Positions 14,421 through 22,384 of a DNA stretch of 64,000 nucleotides are shown in pieces (the stretch's first letter is position 1; every line of letters starts with the position of its first letter). The stretch covers positions 1-64,000 of the forward strand of contig CAYUSW010000065.1 in NCBI GenBank assembly GCA_964447445.1. Reading direction: 5' to 3'. The notes beneath the pieces were generated by a model, which was not told where the DNA came from, ran no database searches, and saw nothing but the letters and a program-made list of their open reading frames with translations. The translations under genes and the position numbers were made by a program. The stretch comes from CAIOGO01 sp964447445 (GTDB taxonomy: Bacteria; Bipolaricaulota; Bipolaricaulia; UBA7950; UBA9294).

Positions 14421-16244
14421 CTACTCCACCGTGACCGTCTTCGCCAGGTTCCGCGGCTGGTCGACGTCGGTGCCCAAGGAAACTGCGACGTGGTAGGCGA
14501 GCAGTTGCAGGGGGATCGTGAAGAGGATGGGCAGCGAGATCCCGGCCGAGGCCGGCACAGGCAGGATTTCGTCGGCGAGCCGGACGAGACTCGGATCTTC
14601 GGGGGCATCGGATACTGCGATGACGAGCCCCTTCCGAGCCTTCACTTCTTCCATGTTCGAGAGCAACTTGTCGTACGCCGGGCCTCGAGCCGCCAACATG
14701 ATGACGGGGGTCTCCTCGTCAATCAGGGCGATGGGTCCGTGCTTCATCTCGCCGGCCGGACAGCCCTCCGCGTGGATGTACGAGATCTCCTTGAGTTTGA
14801 GGGCGCCCTCGAGGGCGATGGGGAAGAGCACCCCGCGTGCGAGGAAGAGAACGTCCGAGGCGCGATGCAGACGCTCCGCCAGCACCCGTACCCTGTCTTC
14901 GATCCGCAGGGCCTCGACGATGCGCCCGGGCAGAAGGGCCAGCTCACGCAGCTCGCCGGACCATGGCGCCTCGTGCGTCGCCCGCTTCACTCGCGACAGA
15001 GCGAAGCCCATAAGCCCTAGGGCAGCGATCTGGGCCGTGAACGTCTTGGTCGCGGCGACCCCGATCTCGATCCCGGCACGCGTGTACACGGTGGCGTGGG
15101 ACTCACGCTCAATCGCGGACTGTTCTGCGTTCACAAGCGCAAGGATGTGAGCGCCGCGCGCCCGCGCGCTCCGCACGGCCATGAGCGTGTCGATCGTCTC
15201 GCCGGACTGGGAGACGGCGATGACCAGAGTGCGCGGCGTCACGGGCGCATTCCGCAGGCGGAACTCAGAAGCAATCATCGCGTGAGCGGGAACGGGGAGC
15301 ACGTCCTCCCAAAGGTACTCGGCAACCTTCGCTGCATAGTATGCCGAGCCGCACGCGACGAGGTAGATGTGATCGAAGTCCGCGGGAATCCGTTCCAGGT
15401 CGGCCATGTCGAGGATTCGGCTGTCCGGGTCCAGCTTCTCCCGTAGCGTCTCACCCACAGAGCGAGGTTGTTCGTGGATCTCCTTGAGCATGAAGTGCTT
15501 GTAGCCACCCTTCTGGATGGCCACAGGGTCCGCAGACACGCGGTGCGGAGGTCGATGCACCTCACGACCGTCGAGCGTCAGAATGCGATAACCGTCCGAC
15601 GTGAGCTCGGCGAGCTCATCGTCGAGAAGGAACTGGACCTCGGATGCCTTGCCAAGAAGTGCCGGCACGTCCGAGCTCACGTACGTTGCACCGCCGCCTT
15701 GGCCCACGACGAGCGGGCTTCCCCGCTTTGCGACGACGATCTTGTCCGGAGTGCGTTGGGCGAGCACGGCGACGGCGAAAGCTCCCTGGGCCTGGGAGAC
15801 GGCTTCCCTCACCGCGGCGAGGAGGTCGCCGTCGTAGAGGGACTCGACGAGGTGGGCGAGTACCTCCGTGTCGGTCTCGGAGGAGAAGGTGTGTCCCTCG
15901 CGCTGCAGCCGCTCCCTCAACGGCCCGTGGTTCTCAATGATGCCGTTGTGTATGATGGCGAACTCGCCACGGCAGTCCATGTGGGGATGGGCGTTCCGTT
16001 CTGTGGGCACTCCATGCGTTGCCCAGCGCGTATGCCCGATCCCGATCTTGGCGGAGAATGACTTCGCGGCCAGGTCGCGCTCCAGGTCACGCACCTTGCC
16101 GGCGCGGCGGAACCGGAGGAGTTTTCCTTCCTCAATCAGCGCGATCCCGGCTGAATCGTAGCCACGGTACTCCAAGCGCTTCAGGCTCTGCAGGAGAAAC
16201 GGCGCGGCTGCCCCCGAACCCACATAACCGACGATTCCGCACAC
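14421..16244 (-). CDS. glmS: Glutamine-fructose-6-phosphate aminotransferase GlmS
   Basis: This 607-residue enzyme makes glucosamine-6-phosphate from fructose-6-phosphate and glutamine, the first step to UDP-GlcNAc for peptidoglycan. The start is set at GTG 16244 so that the protein begins Met-Cys-Gly-Ile-Val-Gly-Tyr. The mature N-terminal Cys is the glutaminase nucleophile, and a longer in-frame GTG at 16253 would bury it. The preceding GGTGATCC matches the 16S rRNA anti-SD. The glutaminase domain runs to about residue 240 (RGYDSAGI, GHTRWATHG). Two SIS sugar-isomerase domains follow (AVSQSGETIDT, HAEGCPAGEMKHGPIAL). No glmS ribozyme was recognised. Confidence 0.97.
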   Translation of the reverse strand: MCGIVGYVGSGAAAPFLLQSLKRLEYRGYDSAGIALIEEGKLLRFRRAGKVRDLERDLAAKSFSAKIGIGHTRWATHGVPTERNAHPHMDCRGEFAIIHNGIIENHGPLRERLQREGHTFSSETDTEVLAHLVESLYDGDLLAAVREAVSQAQGAFAVAVLAQRTPDKIVVAKRGSPLVVGQGGGATYVSSDVPALLGKASEVQFLLDDELAELTSDGYRILTLDGREVHRPPHRVSADPVAIQKGGYKHFMLKEIHEQPRSVGETLREKLDPDSRILDMADLERIPADFDHIYLVACGSAYYAAKVAEYLWEDVLPVPAHAMIASEFRLRNAPVTPRTLVIAVSQSGETIDTLMAVRSARARGAHILALVNAEQSAIERESHATVYTRAGIEIGVAATKTFTAQIAALGLMGFALSRVKRATHEAPWSGELRELALLPGRIVEALRIEDRVRVLAERLHRASDVLFLARGVLFPIALEGALKLKEISYIHAEGCPAGEMKHGPIALIDEETPVIMLAARGPAYDKLLSNMEEVKARKGLVIAVSDAPEDPSLVRLADEILPVPASAGISLPILFTIPLQLLAYHVAVSLGTDVDQPRNLAKTVTVE

Positions 16245-16270
16245 CCGGATCACCCCCGCCTCAGGCTTCG

Positions 16271-16299
16271 AGTGTAGCGGACCCAGGCCGCTCGTCCAG
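16271..16299 (-). promoter_or_regulatory. glmS promoter
   Basis: On the minus strand CTGGAC (16299-16294), a 17-nt spacer and TACACT (16276-16271) lie upstream of the GTG at 16244. They are back to back with the DUF151 gene promoter on the other strand. Confidence 0.5.
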
Positions 16300-16309
16300 T
16301 AGGGCTTGC

Positions 16310-16338
16310 TTTGTGCGGCCAGGGGTGGACTGTATAAT
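16310..16338 (+). promoter_or_regulatory. Promoter of the DUF151 gene
   Basis: A consensus TATAAT (16333-16338) has a weak TTTGTG 17 nt upstream (16310-16315). The start codon at 16367 has AAGGAG in the leader. Confidence 0.6.
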
Positions 16339-16366
16339 CGCCGAGACCAGACGAAGGAGTCTCAAG

Positions 16367-16870
16367 ATGCGGGAAGTCGTGATCAAGGCGCTTCTGGTGG
16401 ATCCGTCGAACAACTCGCCGGTCGTGCTCCTGAAGGACCGCAAGTCGCAGAAGGCTCTGCCGATATGGATCGGTGATGCCGAGGCCATCTCGATTGCCTT
16501 CGGCCTCCAGAACGAGGACTTTCCCAGACCCCTGACGCACGCACTGATGAAGAGGATCCTCGATGACCTTCACGCCACGGTCGAGCGCGTGGTGATCAAG
16601 GAAGTCAAGGATGGCACGTACTTCGCATCGATCTATGTCCGTCCCGGGGGGGGCGGCGTGCTCGAGTTCGACGCGCGTCCATCCGATTCCCTTGCGCTGT
16701 CCCTGCGTGTCGGGTGTCCGATCTTCATCGCGGATGCCGTCTTCGACGAGGCGTCCATCGAGTCACCGTTCGCCGAGGAAGACGAGTTCCAGGAGTTCAT
16801 CGAGGATGGGCTCGACCTTCGCGAGTTTCGGCGTCGCCGAGGTACCCCCGAAGACGCCTCCGGAAACTAG
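16367..16870 (+). CDS. Bifunctional nuclease-family (DUF151) protein
   Basis: This 167-residue protein is of the DUF151/BFN family. The core VVLLKDRKSQKALPIWIGDAEAISIA is characteristic, followed by FPRPLTHALMKRILDDL and RPSDSLALSLRVGCPIFIADAV. Family members include a plant bifunctional nuclease and many small bacterial proteins of unclear role. In Thermotoga-like genomes they often sit near housekeeping genes. The C-terminus is acidic. ATG 16367 has AAGGAG at a good distance. It is transcribed alone from a TATAAT promoter and converges on the envelope protein gene with only 10 bases between. Confidence 0.9.
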   Translation: MREVVIKALLVDPSNNSPVVLLKDRKSQKALPIWIGDAEAISIAFGLQNEDFPRPLTHALMKRILDDLHATVERVVIKEVKDGTYFASIYVRPGGGGVLEFDARPSDSLALSLRVGCPIFIADAVFDEASIESPFAEEDEFQEFIEDGLDLREFRRRRGTPEDASGN

Positions 16871-16880
16871 ACCCGACGGG

Positions 16881-17735
16881 TCATCCGCGAATCGTTGTCG
16901 CCGCGCGCGGGAGCGCCAGAACCTCGTCCGCAGTGAGACCCTGGTCCGTGACCCATCGCTCTACCTCCAGGGTGCGAACGCGGCGCTCGACCTCGAAGTA
17001 GACGATCTTCTGGATCAGGTACGTGGTGCGATCGATCCATAGAGTCTCCGTCAATCGTCCGGACTCCGCCTCGCGCACTTCGATGACGTAGCTTCCGTGA
17101 AGCGGATCGGAAGCGCCGGTCGATGGAGGCGCAGCAAACCCGGTCAAGTCCGGACCGAACGTTGCCGTCGAGTCCGAGGCCAGTGGAAGCGAATCGTCGA
17201 GCGGCGTGCCGGCCAGCGTCTCGGCGAGCGGAACGCTCTCGGCGAGGGTGCTGGAGGCGAGACTCGCGCTGGCATCCAGAATACGCGCCTGCACAAGGCC
17301 CTGCTGCCAGCGGGCCCGGAGGAGAGACACATCAAGCCCCGCGAGTCCCACAGCGGCCAACGGAACTCCCGTCCAACGCCGTACGATCAGGAGGTCCGCT
17401 TCTGGCACGTAGTGCGACAACAGGTCGCGGTCACTCGTCACGACGTGCCCCGCCATGCTTTGCGGTTCCGTGTATCGCACGGACAAGGCCGGCGTGGGGC
17501 TGATGACCACCTGGACGACCATGCGCACGGTTTGTGGGATGTCCCCGTACTCCGTGGATGCCAGCGAGATCTCCACGTCTTTCGCGCGGCTGAGGGTGTT
17601 CTCCACGCGCCAGAGGAGGCCGCCCACTTCAGAGACGGGATGCTCGGAGAGGAGGTAGTGATCCACAGCAGCCGCGGCGACGACGAGAGAAGCGAACAGC
17701 CCCACCGCCAGAAGTACGAAACCTTGCCCGGTCAT
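16881..17735 (-). CDS. Membrane-anchored envelope protein, possibly LolA/RseB-like fold
   Basis: In this 284-residue protein, residues 5-24 form a hydrophobic N-terminal segment (signal anchor or uncleaved signal). The body has LSVRYTEPQSMAGHVVTSDRDLLSHYVPEADLL, split by turns, and later IEVREAESGRLTETLWIDRTTYLIQKI. This alternation resembles the outer-membrane lipoprotein-sorting (COG2834) and RseB fold. A Ser/Ala/Leu-rich insert occupies about residues 150-200. I am not certain of the family. The ATG lies 8 nt after a TATAAT box with no SD, indicating leaderless expression from a promoter that overlaps the pgk promoter. Confidence 0.65.
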   Translation of the reverse strand: MTGQGFVLLAVGLFASLVVAAAAVDHYLLSEHPVSEVGGLLWRVENTLSRAKDVEISLASTEYGDIPQTVRMVVQVVISPTPALSVRYTEPQSMAGHVVTSDRDLLSHYVPEADLLIVRRWTGVPLAAVGLAGLDVSLLRARWQQGLVQARILDASASLASSTLAESVPLAETLAGTPLDDSLPLASDSTATFGPDLTGFAAPPSTGASDPLHGSYVIEVREAESGRLTETLWIDRTTYLIQKIVYFEVERRVRTLEVERWVTDQGLTADEVLALPRAATTIRG

Positions 17736-17772
17736 CGGGAGTCATTATAATGCCGTCCAGAAAAGCGTTCAA
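17724..17772. promoter_or_regulatory. Overlapping divergent promoters sharing a symmetric -10
   Basis: The palindrome ATTATAAT (17744-17751) supplies a -10 to both strands. For plus (pgk): TTGCCC (17724-17729), 16 nt, TATAAT (17746-17751). For minus (envelope gene): TTGAAC (17772-17767), 17 nt, TATAAT (17749-17744), then 8 nt to the ATG at 17735. Both spacings fit sigma-70-type promoters. Polymerase could bind only one way at a time. Confidence 0.75.
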
Positions 17773-17807
17773 TCGCGCTCGGCACGGAGATAGAGGAAGG
17801 AAGATTC

Positions 17808-18998
17808 ATGGGGCACGCGAAGGCGATGAGGCGGGTCCAGGATGCCGCGGTATCGGGGAAGGCGGTGCTTGTTCGCGTCGACTACAACGTTCCGATGGCG
17901 GGAACGACCATCAAGGACGACGGTCGAATCCGTGCGTCCCTCCCGACGATCGACCTCCTTCTGGCGCGAGGCGCGACCGTGGTTCTTGCGACGCACCTCG
18001 GTCGTCCGGACGGTGTGGCCGTAGCGGAACTGCGGCTTGATCCGATCGCGAGGCGCCTGGCCGAACTCCTTGGACGCCCCGTCCGGAAGCTCGATGACTG
18101 CATCGGGGCGGATGTGGTACGTGAAGTGCGCGGGAGTGCGGCGGGTACGGTCCTGCTCCTGGAAAACGTGCGGTTTCATCGCGAGGAAGAGGAGAACGAC
18201 TCGGGGTTCTCCGGCGCGCTGGCGGAGATCGCCGACGTCTACGTGGACGACGCATTTGGAACTGCGCACCGCGCACATGCTACGACCGTCGGTGTCGCTG
18301 AGCGCCTGCCGTCGTACGCCGGACTGCTTCTTCAGAGAGAAGTGGATGTCTTGTCCCGCTTGGTCGCGTCCCCCGACCGACCGTACTGGGCGATCGTCGG
18401 AGGGAAGAAGGCGAGCGACAAGCTGGGAGTCCTTCGCGACCTCGTGTCGCGCGTCGACGGGATCCTGATCGGCGGCGGCGTGGCGTTCACGTTCCTCGCC
18501 GCCACGGGAGCGGATGTCGGAGACTCGCGGGTCGACGGCGACCTACTGGAGGATATCCGCGGCATTGCGCAGCAGGCAGAGGAGAAGGGAACGAAGATCG
18601 TTCTCCCGGTGGACGCAGTGCTCGCGCCGTCCCTGCGGGAGCCGGAGAAGGCGGCGGTCGGCAGCGCGACGCGAATTCCGCATGGCCTCGCGGGATTCGA
18701 CATCGGGCCCCAGACCGTTGTCGCGTTCGCACGCCACATCGCGGCCGCCCGCTCGATTGTCTGGGCCGGTCCCATGGGGGCGTTCGAGACGCCGGCCTTT
18801 GCTGCTGGAACGCGCGGCGTCGCCGAAGCCGTCGCGAGGTCGGGCGCATTTAGCGTGATCGGGGGCGGAGAGACAGGAGAGGCGATCGAAGAGATGGGCC
18901 TCTCCGGAAGAGTCAGCTTCATCTCGACAGGCGGCGGTGCCTGTCTTTCGTTCGTCCGCGGGAAGACACTCCCCGCGCTGGCCGTGCTCGAGGAGTAG
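17808..18998 (+). CDS. pgk: Phosphoglycerate kinase
   Basis: This 396-residue, full-length glycolytic/gluconeogenic enzyme interconverts 1,3-bisphosphoglycerate plus ADP with 3-phosphoglycerate plus ATP in the cytosol. Substrate-binding VRVDYNVPM lies near residue 22, the basic-patch segments THLGRPD and ENVRFHREEE follow, the hinge region is AIVGGKKASDKLGVL near residue 195, and the nucleotide site IGGGETGEA lies near residue 350. It stands alone, without gap or tpi. It uses a promoter shared back to back with the envelope gene and has GGAAGG before the ATG. tRNA-Gly follows closely. Confidence 0.97.
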   Translation: MGHAKAMRRVQDAAVSGKAVLVRVDYNVPMAGTTIKDDGRIRASLPTIDLLLARGATVVLATHLGRPDGVAVAELRLDPIARRLAELLGRPVRKLDDCIGADVVREVRGSAAGTVLLLENVRFHREEEENDSGFSGALAEIADVYVDDAFGTAHRAHATTVGVAERLPSYAGLLLQREVDVLSRLVASPDRPYWAIVGGKKASDKLGVLRDLVSRVDGILIGGGVAFTFLAATGADVGDSRVDGDLLEDIRGIAQQAEEKGTKIVLPVDAVLAPSLREPEKAAVGSATRIPHGLAGFDIGPQTVVAFARHIAAARSIVWAGPMGAFETPAFAAGTRGVAEAVARSGAFSVIGGGETGEAIEEMGLSGRVSFISTGGGACLSFVRGKTLPALAVLEE

Positions 18999-18999
18999 G

Positions 19000-19028
19000 T
19001 TGGTTCCCGCCCGAGCGGCGGCTATACT
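19000..19028 (+). promoter_or_regulatory. tRNA-Gly promoter
   Basis: TTGGTT (19000-19005), a 17-nt spacer and TATACT (19023-19028) place transcription start a few bases before the tRNA 5' end at 19039. Confidence 0.7.
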
Positions 19029-19038
19029 GAGCAACCTC

Positions 19039-19111
19039 GCGGGCATAGCTCAGTTGGTAGAGCATCAGCTTCCCAAGCTGAGGGTCGCGGGTTCGAATCC
19101 CGCTGTCCGCT
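19039..19111 (+). tRNA. tRNA-Gly (anticodon CCC)
   Basis: This is a full cloverleaf. The acceptor is GCGGGCA/TGTCCGC, the D-stem is GCTC/GAGC, the anticodon stem is TCAGC/GCTGA with loop TTCCCAA (anticodon CCC, reading GGG), and the T-arm is GCGGG-TTCGAAT-CCCGC. CCA is not encoded. A small hairpin (TCAGCC-TTCC-GGCTGA, 19120-19135) follows but lacks a T tract, so readthrough into the uracil-DNA glycosylase gene is possible. Confidence 0.95.
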
Positions 19112-19163
19112 CAGGGCTTTCAGCCTTCCGGCTGACAGAAAACGCCACTCGTGGGAGGCAGCG

Positions 19164-19778
19164 GTGGAACAGCGCTCCAATCCGGCGGAACCCCTGAGCC
19201 TGGAGTCCCTGGGCGCCCGCGCGAGAGGCTGCACTCAGTGCGCTTTGTCGGCCGCCCGCACGAAGGTCGTGTTCGGCGAGGGCCCGGCGCAGACGCGCCT
19301 CATGATGGTCGGCGAGGGACCCGGGGAGGTCGAGGACACGACCGGACGGCCCTTCGTCGGGCCGGCTGGCCAGAAGCTCGACGAAGTGATGGCGTCCGTC
19401 GGGATTCGCCGCGAAGACTCGTACATCACCAACATCGTGAAGTGCCGCCCTCCCGGGAATCGCGTCCCGGCCCGGGGCGAGATGGAGGCGTGTTTCCCCT
19501 ACCTTGAGGCGCAGATCGCTCTCATCCAGCCCTCGCTTATCGTCACGCTGGGGAACACGCCGACTCAGTGGTTCTTGCCAGATACTCCCGGAATCACCCA
19601 ATCGCATGGGACGTTCTTCGCGTGGCGGGGCGGGATTGCGCTCTTCCCGATGTTCCATCCGAGCTACCTTCTCCGGTACCCGTCGAAGGAGAAGGGAGGC
19701 CCGAAGTACCTTGCCTGGCTTGACATCCAGAAGGTCAGGGCATGGCTTGACGAACATGGCGCCGGCGGGAGCTCGTAA
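19164..19778 (+). CDS. Family 4 uracil-DNA glycosylase (iron-sulfur)
   Basis: This 204-residue enzyme excises uracil from DNA. Motif GEGPGEVEDTTGRPFVGPAGQKLD (residues near 52-75) is the family 4 active-site region, and FHPSYLLR near residue 178 is the closing motif. Four cysteines (ARGCTQC at the N-terminus, KCRPPGNR and EACFPY in the middle) fit the 4Fe-4S cluster typical of thermophile UDGs. The GTG start has GGAGG upstream. It follows tRNA-Gly and precedes the infB promoter, so it may be read from the tRNA promoter. Confidence 0.95.
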   Translation: MEQRSNPAEPLSLESLGARARGCTQCALSAARTKVVFGEGPAQTRLMMVGEGPGEVEDTTGRPFVGPAGQKLDEVMASVGIRREDSYITNIVKCRPPGNRVPARGEMEACFPYLEAQIALIQPSLIVTLGNTPTQWFLPDTPGITQSHGTFFAWRGGIALFPMFHPSYLLRYPSKEKGGPKYLAWLDIQKVRAWLDEHGAGGSS

Positions 19779-19866
19779 GGATCTCGGGAAGGCCCCACAC
19801 GGAGGCGGTCGTTAGGGTCTCCATTCGGGAGGATCTGAAAGCACAGCATTCCGATGGGTCTTGCGT

Positions 19867-19895
19867 TTGACGGACTCGGATGCATCACGTATAGT
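19867..19895 (+). promoter_or_regulatory. infB operon promoter
   Basis: TTGACG (19867-19872), a 17-nt spacer and TATAGT (19890-19895) form a near-consensus promoter about 45 bases before the infB start. Confidence 0.8.
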
Positions 19896-19940
19896 CTGTG
19901 CCGCGTTCACCCTCTGCGGAATCGGAAAGGAAGGGCATTC

Positions 19941-21704
19941 TTGGCACGGAAGAGGATCTACGAGATCGCTCACGAACTCGGTGTCTCGAGCAAGGAACTC
20001 ATCACCAAGCTCGAGGAGATGGGAATGCCCGGCATGAAGGCGGCGAACTCCGTCGAGGAAGAGGAGTACGCGCTCATCGCGCAGCTGTACAGGGAGCCCG
20101 GGAAGCCGGCGCCGCAGGAGGAGAAGGGAGAGGCCAAGGCTGCACCCTCCTCCGCGACGGCAACGGCTCAAGCTTCCCCGCCGAAGAAGCAGCGGGCGCC
20201 GAGACACGGCGCGCCGCGCCCTCCGATCGTGTCGGTCCTCGGGCACATCGACCACGGCAAGACAACGCTGCTGGACGCAATCCGTCACTCGCACCTCGCG
20301 GCCAAAGAGGCCGGCGGCATCACGCAGGGCGTCGCAGCGTATCAGGCGGATCTCCGCGGACGCCGAATCACCTTCATCGACACGCCGGGGCATAAGGCCT
20401 TCACGGGCATGCGTGCCCGCGGCGCGAGTGCGACGGACATTGCGATCCTTGTCGTTGCTGCCGACGACGGGGTCATGACGCAGACGATCGAGGCGATGGA
20501 TCACATCAAAGCTGCCCAGATCCCGATGATCGTCGCCATCAATAAGGTGGACAAGGCAAACGCCGACGTGAACAAAGTCATGTCGGATCTTGCGAAGCAC
20601 GGACTGACTCCCGAAGCGTGGGGCGGCGATACGGTCACGGTCGAGATCTCCGCCTTGCAGGGCACGAAGGTGGAAGACCTGCTGGAGATGATCCTCCTCG
20701 TGGCGGAGATGGAGGACCTGCGTGCCGACCCGAAGGGCGTTTTGGAGGCAGTGATCATCGAGAGCCACCTTTCGGCCGGCCGAGGACCGGTGGCGACGGC
20801 GATCGTGCGTGACGGTACCCTTCGCGAGAAAGACTGGGCCGTCGCGGGCTCGACGTACGGGCGGGTGAAGGCGTTGCTTGACGAGACCGGCCAGCGGGTG
20901 CCCGAAGCGAAGCCCGGCGACGCCGTCGAGGTTCTCGGCTTCGACGAGGTTCCCGTGGTTGGGACGCAGATCACGATCGCCAAGGATCAGGCCGCTGCAA
21001 AGCGGGCGGTGGAGTCGGCGCAGCAGGATCTGAAGCCCAAGCAGGCAAGGCGCGTTCTGTCGTTTGACGAACTGCTCGCGCAGGCCGAGGAGAAGCTCCG
21101 ACTCCAGCTCATCCTGAAGGCATCCTCGAGCGGAGCTCTGGAGGCGGCACGGAGAGAGCTCGAAGGCCTGAGCATTGAAGGTGTCGAGCTCTCCATTCTG
21201 CACGCTGGCGTCGGCACGATCTCGGAGAGCGATGTCCTCCTCGCGACGTCCGTTCAGGACGAATCTTTCGTTGTGGGTTTCGGTGTGAAGGCCGACGGGA
21301 AGGCGGCAAAGGCGGCCGAGGAGCACGGGGTCCTGGTGCTGACCTACGACATCATCTATGACCTCGTAGATGAGATCGAGCGATCCCTCAAGCGGAAGCT
21401 GGCCCCGGAGTTCGAGGAAGTGATCGTCGGATCGGCCGAAGTGCGGAACGTGTTCAAGGTCCCGACCGGAAAAGTCGCCGGGTGCTTCGTCGCGGACGGG
21501 AAGGTGACGAAGAAAAGCCGCGTGAGGGTTCTTCGCGGCGACCAGGAAGCCTTCGTAGGCGAGATCGCGTCGCTGCGGCGGTTCGAGGACGACGTCCGCG
21601 AGGTGCTGATGGGGAGGGAGTGCGGCATCCGCCTCAAGGATTTCGATGACGTTCAGGTCGGCGATCGGCTGGTCGTGTTCGACCTCAAGGAAGTCGAGCG
21701 ATAG
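19941..21704 (+). CDS. infB: Translation initiation factor IF-2
   Basis: This GTPase delivers initiator fMet-tRNA to the 30S subunit. The TTG start at 19941 is chosen because GGAAAGGAAGGG precedes it and the product opens with the IF2 N-terminal domain MARKRIYEIAHELGVSSKEL. An upstream in-frame ATG overlaps the promoter. The protein is 587 residues, short for IF-2, with a brief Pro/Ala/Lys linker. The G domain has GHIDHGKTTLLDAI near residue 100, DTPGHKAF and NKVDKAN. Domains II to IV follow to the C-terminal VGDRLVVFDLKEVER. It heads an operon with the DUF503 gene, rbfA and fhs. Confidence 0.97.
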   Translation: MARKRIYEIAHELGVSSKELITKLEEMGMPGMKAANSVEEEEYALIAQLYREPGKPAPQEEKGEAKAAPSSATATAQASPPKKQRAPRHGAPRPPIVSVLGHIDHGKTTLLDAIRHSHLAAKEAGGITQGVAAYQADLRGRRITFIDTPGHKAFTGMRARGASATDIAILVVAADDGVMTQTIEAMDHIKAAQIPMIVAINKVDKANADVNKVMSDLAKHGLTPEAWGGDTVTVEISALQGTKVEDLLEMILLVAEMEDLRADPKGVLEAVIIESHLSAGRGPVATAIVRDGTLREKDWAVAGSTYGRVKALLDETGQRVPEAKPGDAVEVLGFDEVPVVGTQITIAKDQAAAKRAVESAQQDLKPKQARRVLSFDELLAQAEEKLRLQLILKASSSGALEAARRELEGLSIEGVELSILHAGVGTISESDVLLATSVQDESFVVGFGVKADGKAAKAAEEHGVLVLTYDIIYDLVDEIERSLKRKLAPEFEEVIVGSAEVRNVFKVPTGKVAGCFVADGKVTKKSRVRVLRGDQEAFVGEIASLRRFEDDVREVLMGRECGIRLKDFDDVQVGDRLVVFDLKEVER

Positions 21705-21710
21705 GGACCG

Positions 21711-21995
21711 ATGAGGGCCGGGCTGCTGACGCTCACGTACCGGCTGTTCGGGGTGCAGTCCATCAAAGAGAGGCGCGCGATCGTGAAACACCTCATCGCG
21801 CAGGTTCACGCGGAGGGCCCTGCATTCGCGGCGTGCGAGATCGACCCTGACGGAGGCCTGCGCCGCGCGGCTATCCGCGTGGCGCATCTCTCGGAGGACG
21901 CTGCGCGGACAGCGGTTGTGCTGGCCCATCTCAGCGATCGGCTCGAGCGAGGCAACGGCTTCGAGGCGACGAGTGCGGAGACGGAGATCCTGTGA
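21711..21995 (+). CDS. DUF503 (YlxP-like) protein
   Basis: This 94-residue DUF503 family protein has the family core SIKERRAIVKHLI and ALRRAA-like acidic/basic alternation. In Firmicutes the homologue YlxP lies between infB and rbfA, exactly as here, which supports a role in ribosome assembly. The role is not established. It starts 6 bases after the infB stop and its stop overlaps the rbfA GTG. Confidence 0.88.
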   Translation: MRAGLLTLTYRLFGVQSIKERRAIVKHLIAQVHAEGPAFAACEIDPDGGLRRAAIRVAHLSEDAARTAVVLAHLSDRLERGNGFEATSAETEIL

Positions 21996-22384
21996 GCGGG
22001 CGGAAGAACGCGCGACTTCGCGAGGACATCCAACGGGTGCTGTCTGGAATTCTGGAGTTCGAGAGCCGCGATCCGGTGGTTCGGGAGGCTTTCCCCACGC
22101 TGATGGATGTCCGCCTTTCGGTGGACGGTCGCTACGCCAGGGTCTACGTGGCGGTCGCGGGCGATGTTCGCCGCGACGATGTGGAGAAGGCACTGATGCA
22201 GGACCGTGGCTTCTATCGGAGCATGTTGGCGGAGCGCCTCGCGCTGCGCCACACTCCGGAACTCCGATTCGTCCTCGATGAGACGGTCGAGCGATCCCTG
22301 CGGCTCGGGGATCTGCTTCGCGAGGACGAGGCGAACGTGCTGCGAGAGGGTGAACCCGAAGCGAGCGAGGATGGGACACCATGA
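21992..22384 (+). CDS. rbfA: Ribosome-binding factor A
   Basis: This 130-residue RbfA binds the 30S subunit and helps mature the 5' end of 16S rRNA. The KH-like fold is evident: an N-terminal helix (RLREDIQRVLSGIL), the strand LMDVRLSVDGRYARVYVAV, and the helix-strand RHTPELRFVLDETVERS. The acidic tail is typical. The GTG start overlaps the DUF503 stop, and its stop overlaps the fhs ATG (ATGA). Confidence 0.95.
   Translation: MSGRKNARLREDIQRVLSGILEFESRDPVVREAFPTLMDVRLSVDGRYARVYVAVAGDVRRDDVEKALMQDRGFYRSMLAERLALRHTPELRFVLDETVERSLRLGDLLREDEANVLREGEPEASEDGTP

Noticed and set aside
16244..16366. glmS ribozyme in the glmS leader
   Set aside because: The leader is only about 20-30 nt from the predicted start site, with no room for the ribozyme fold.
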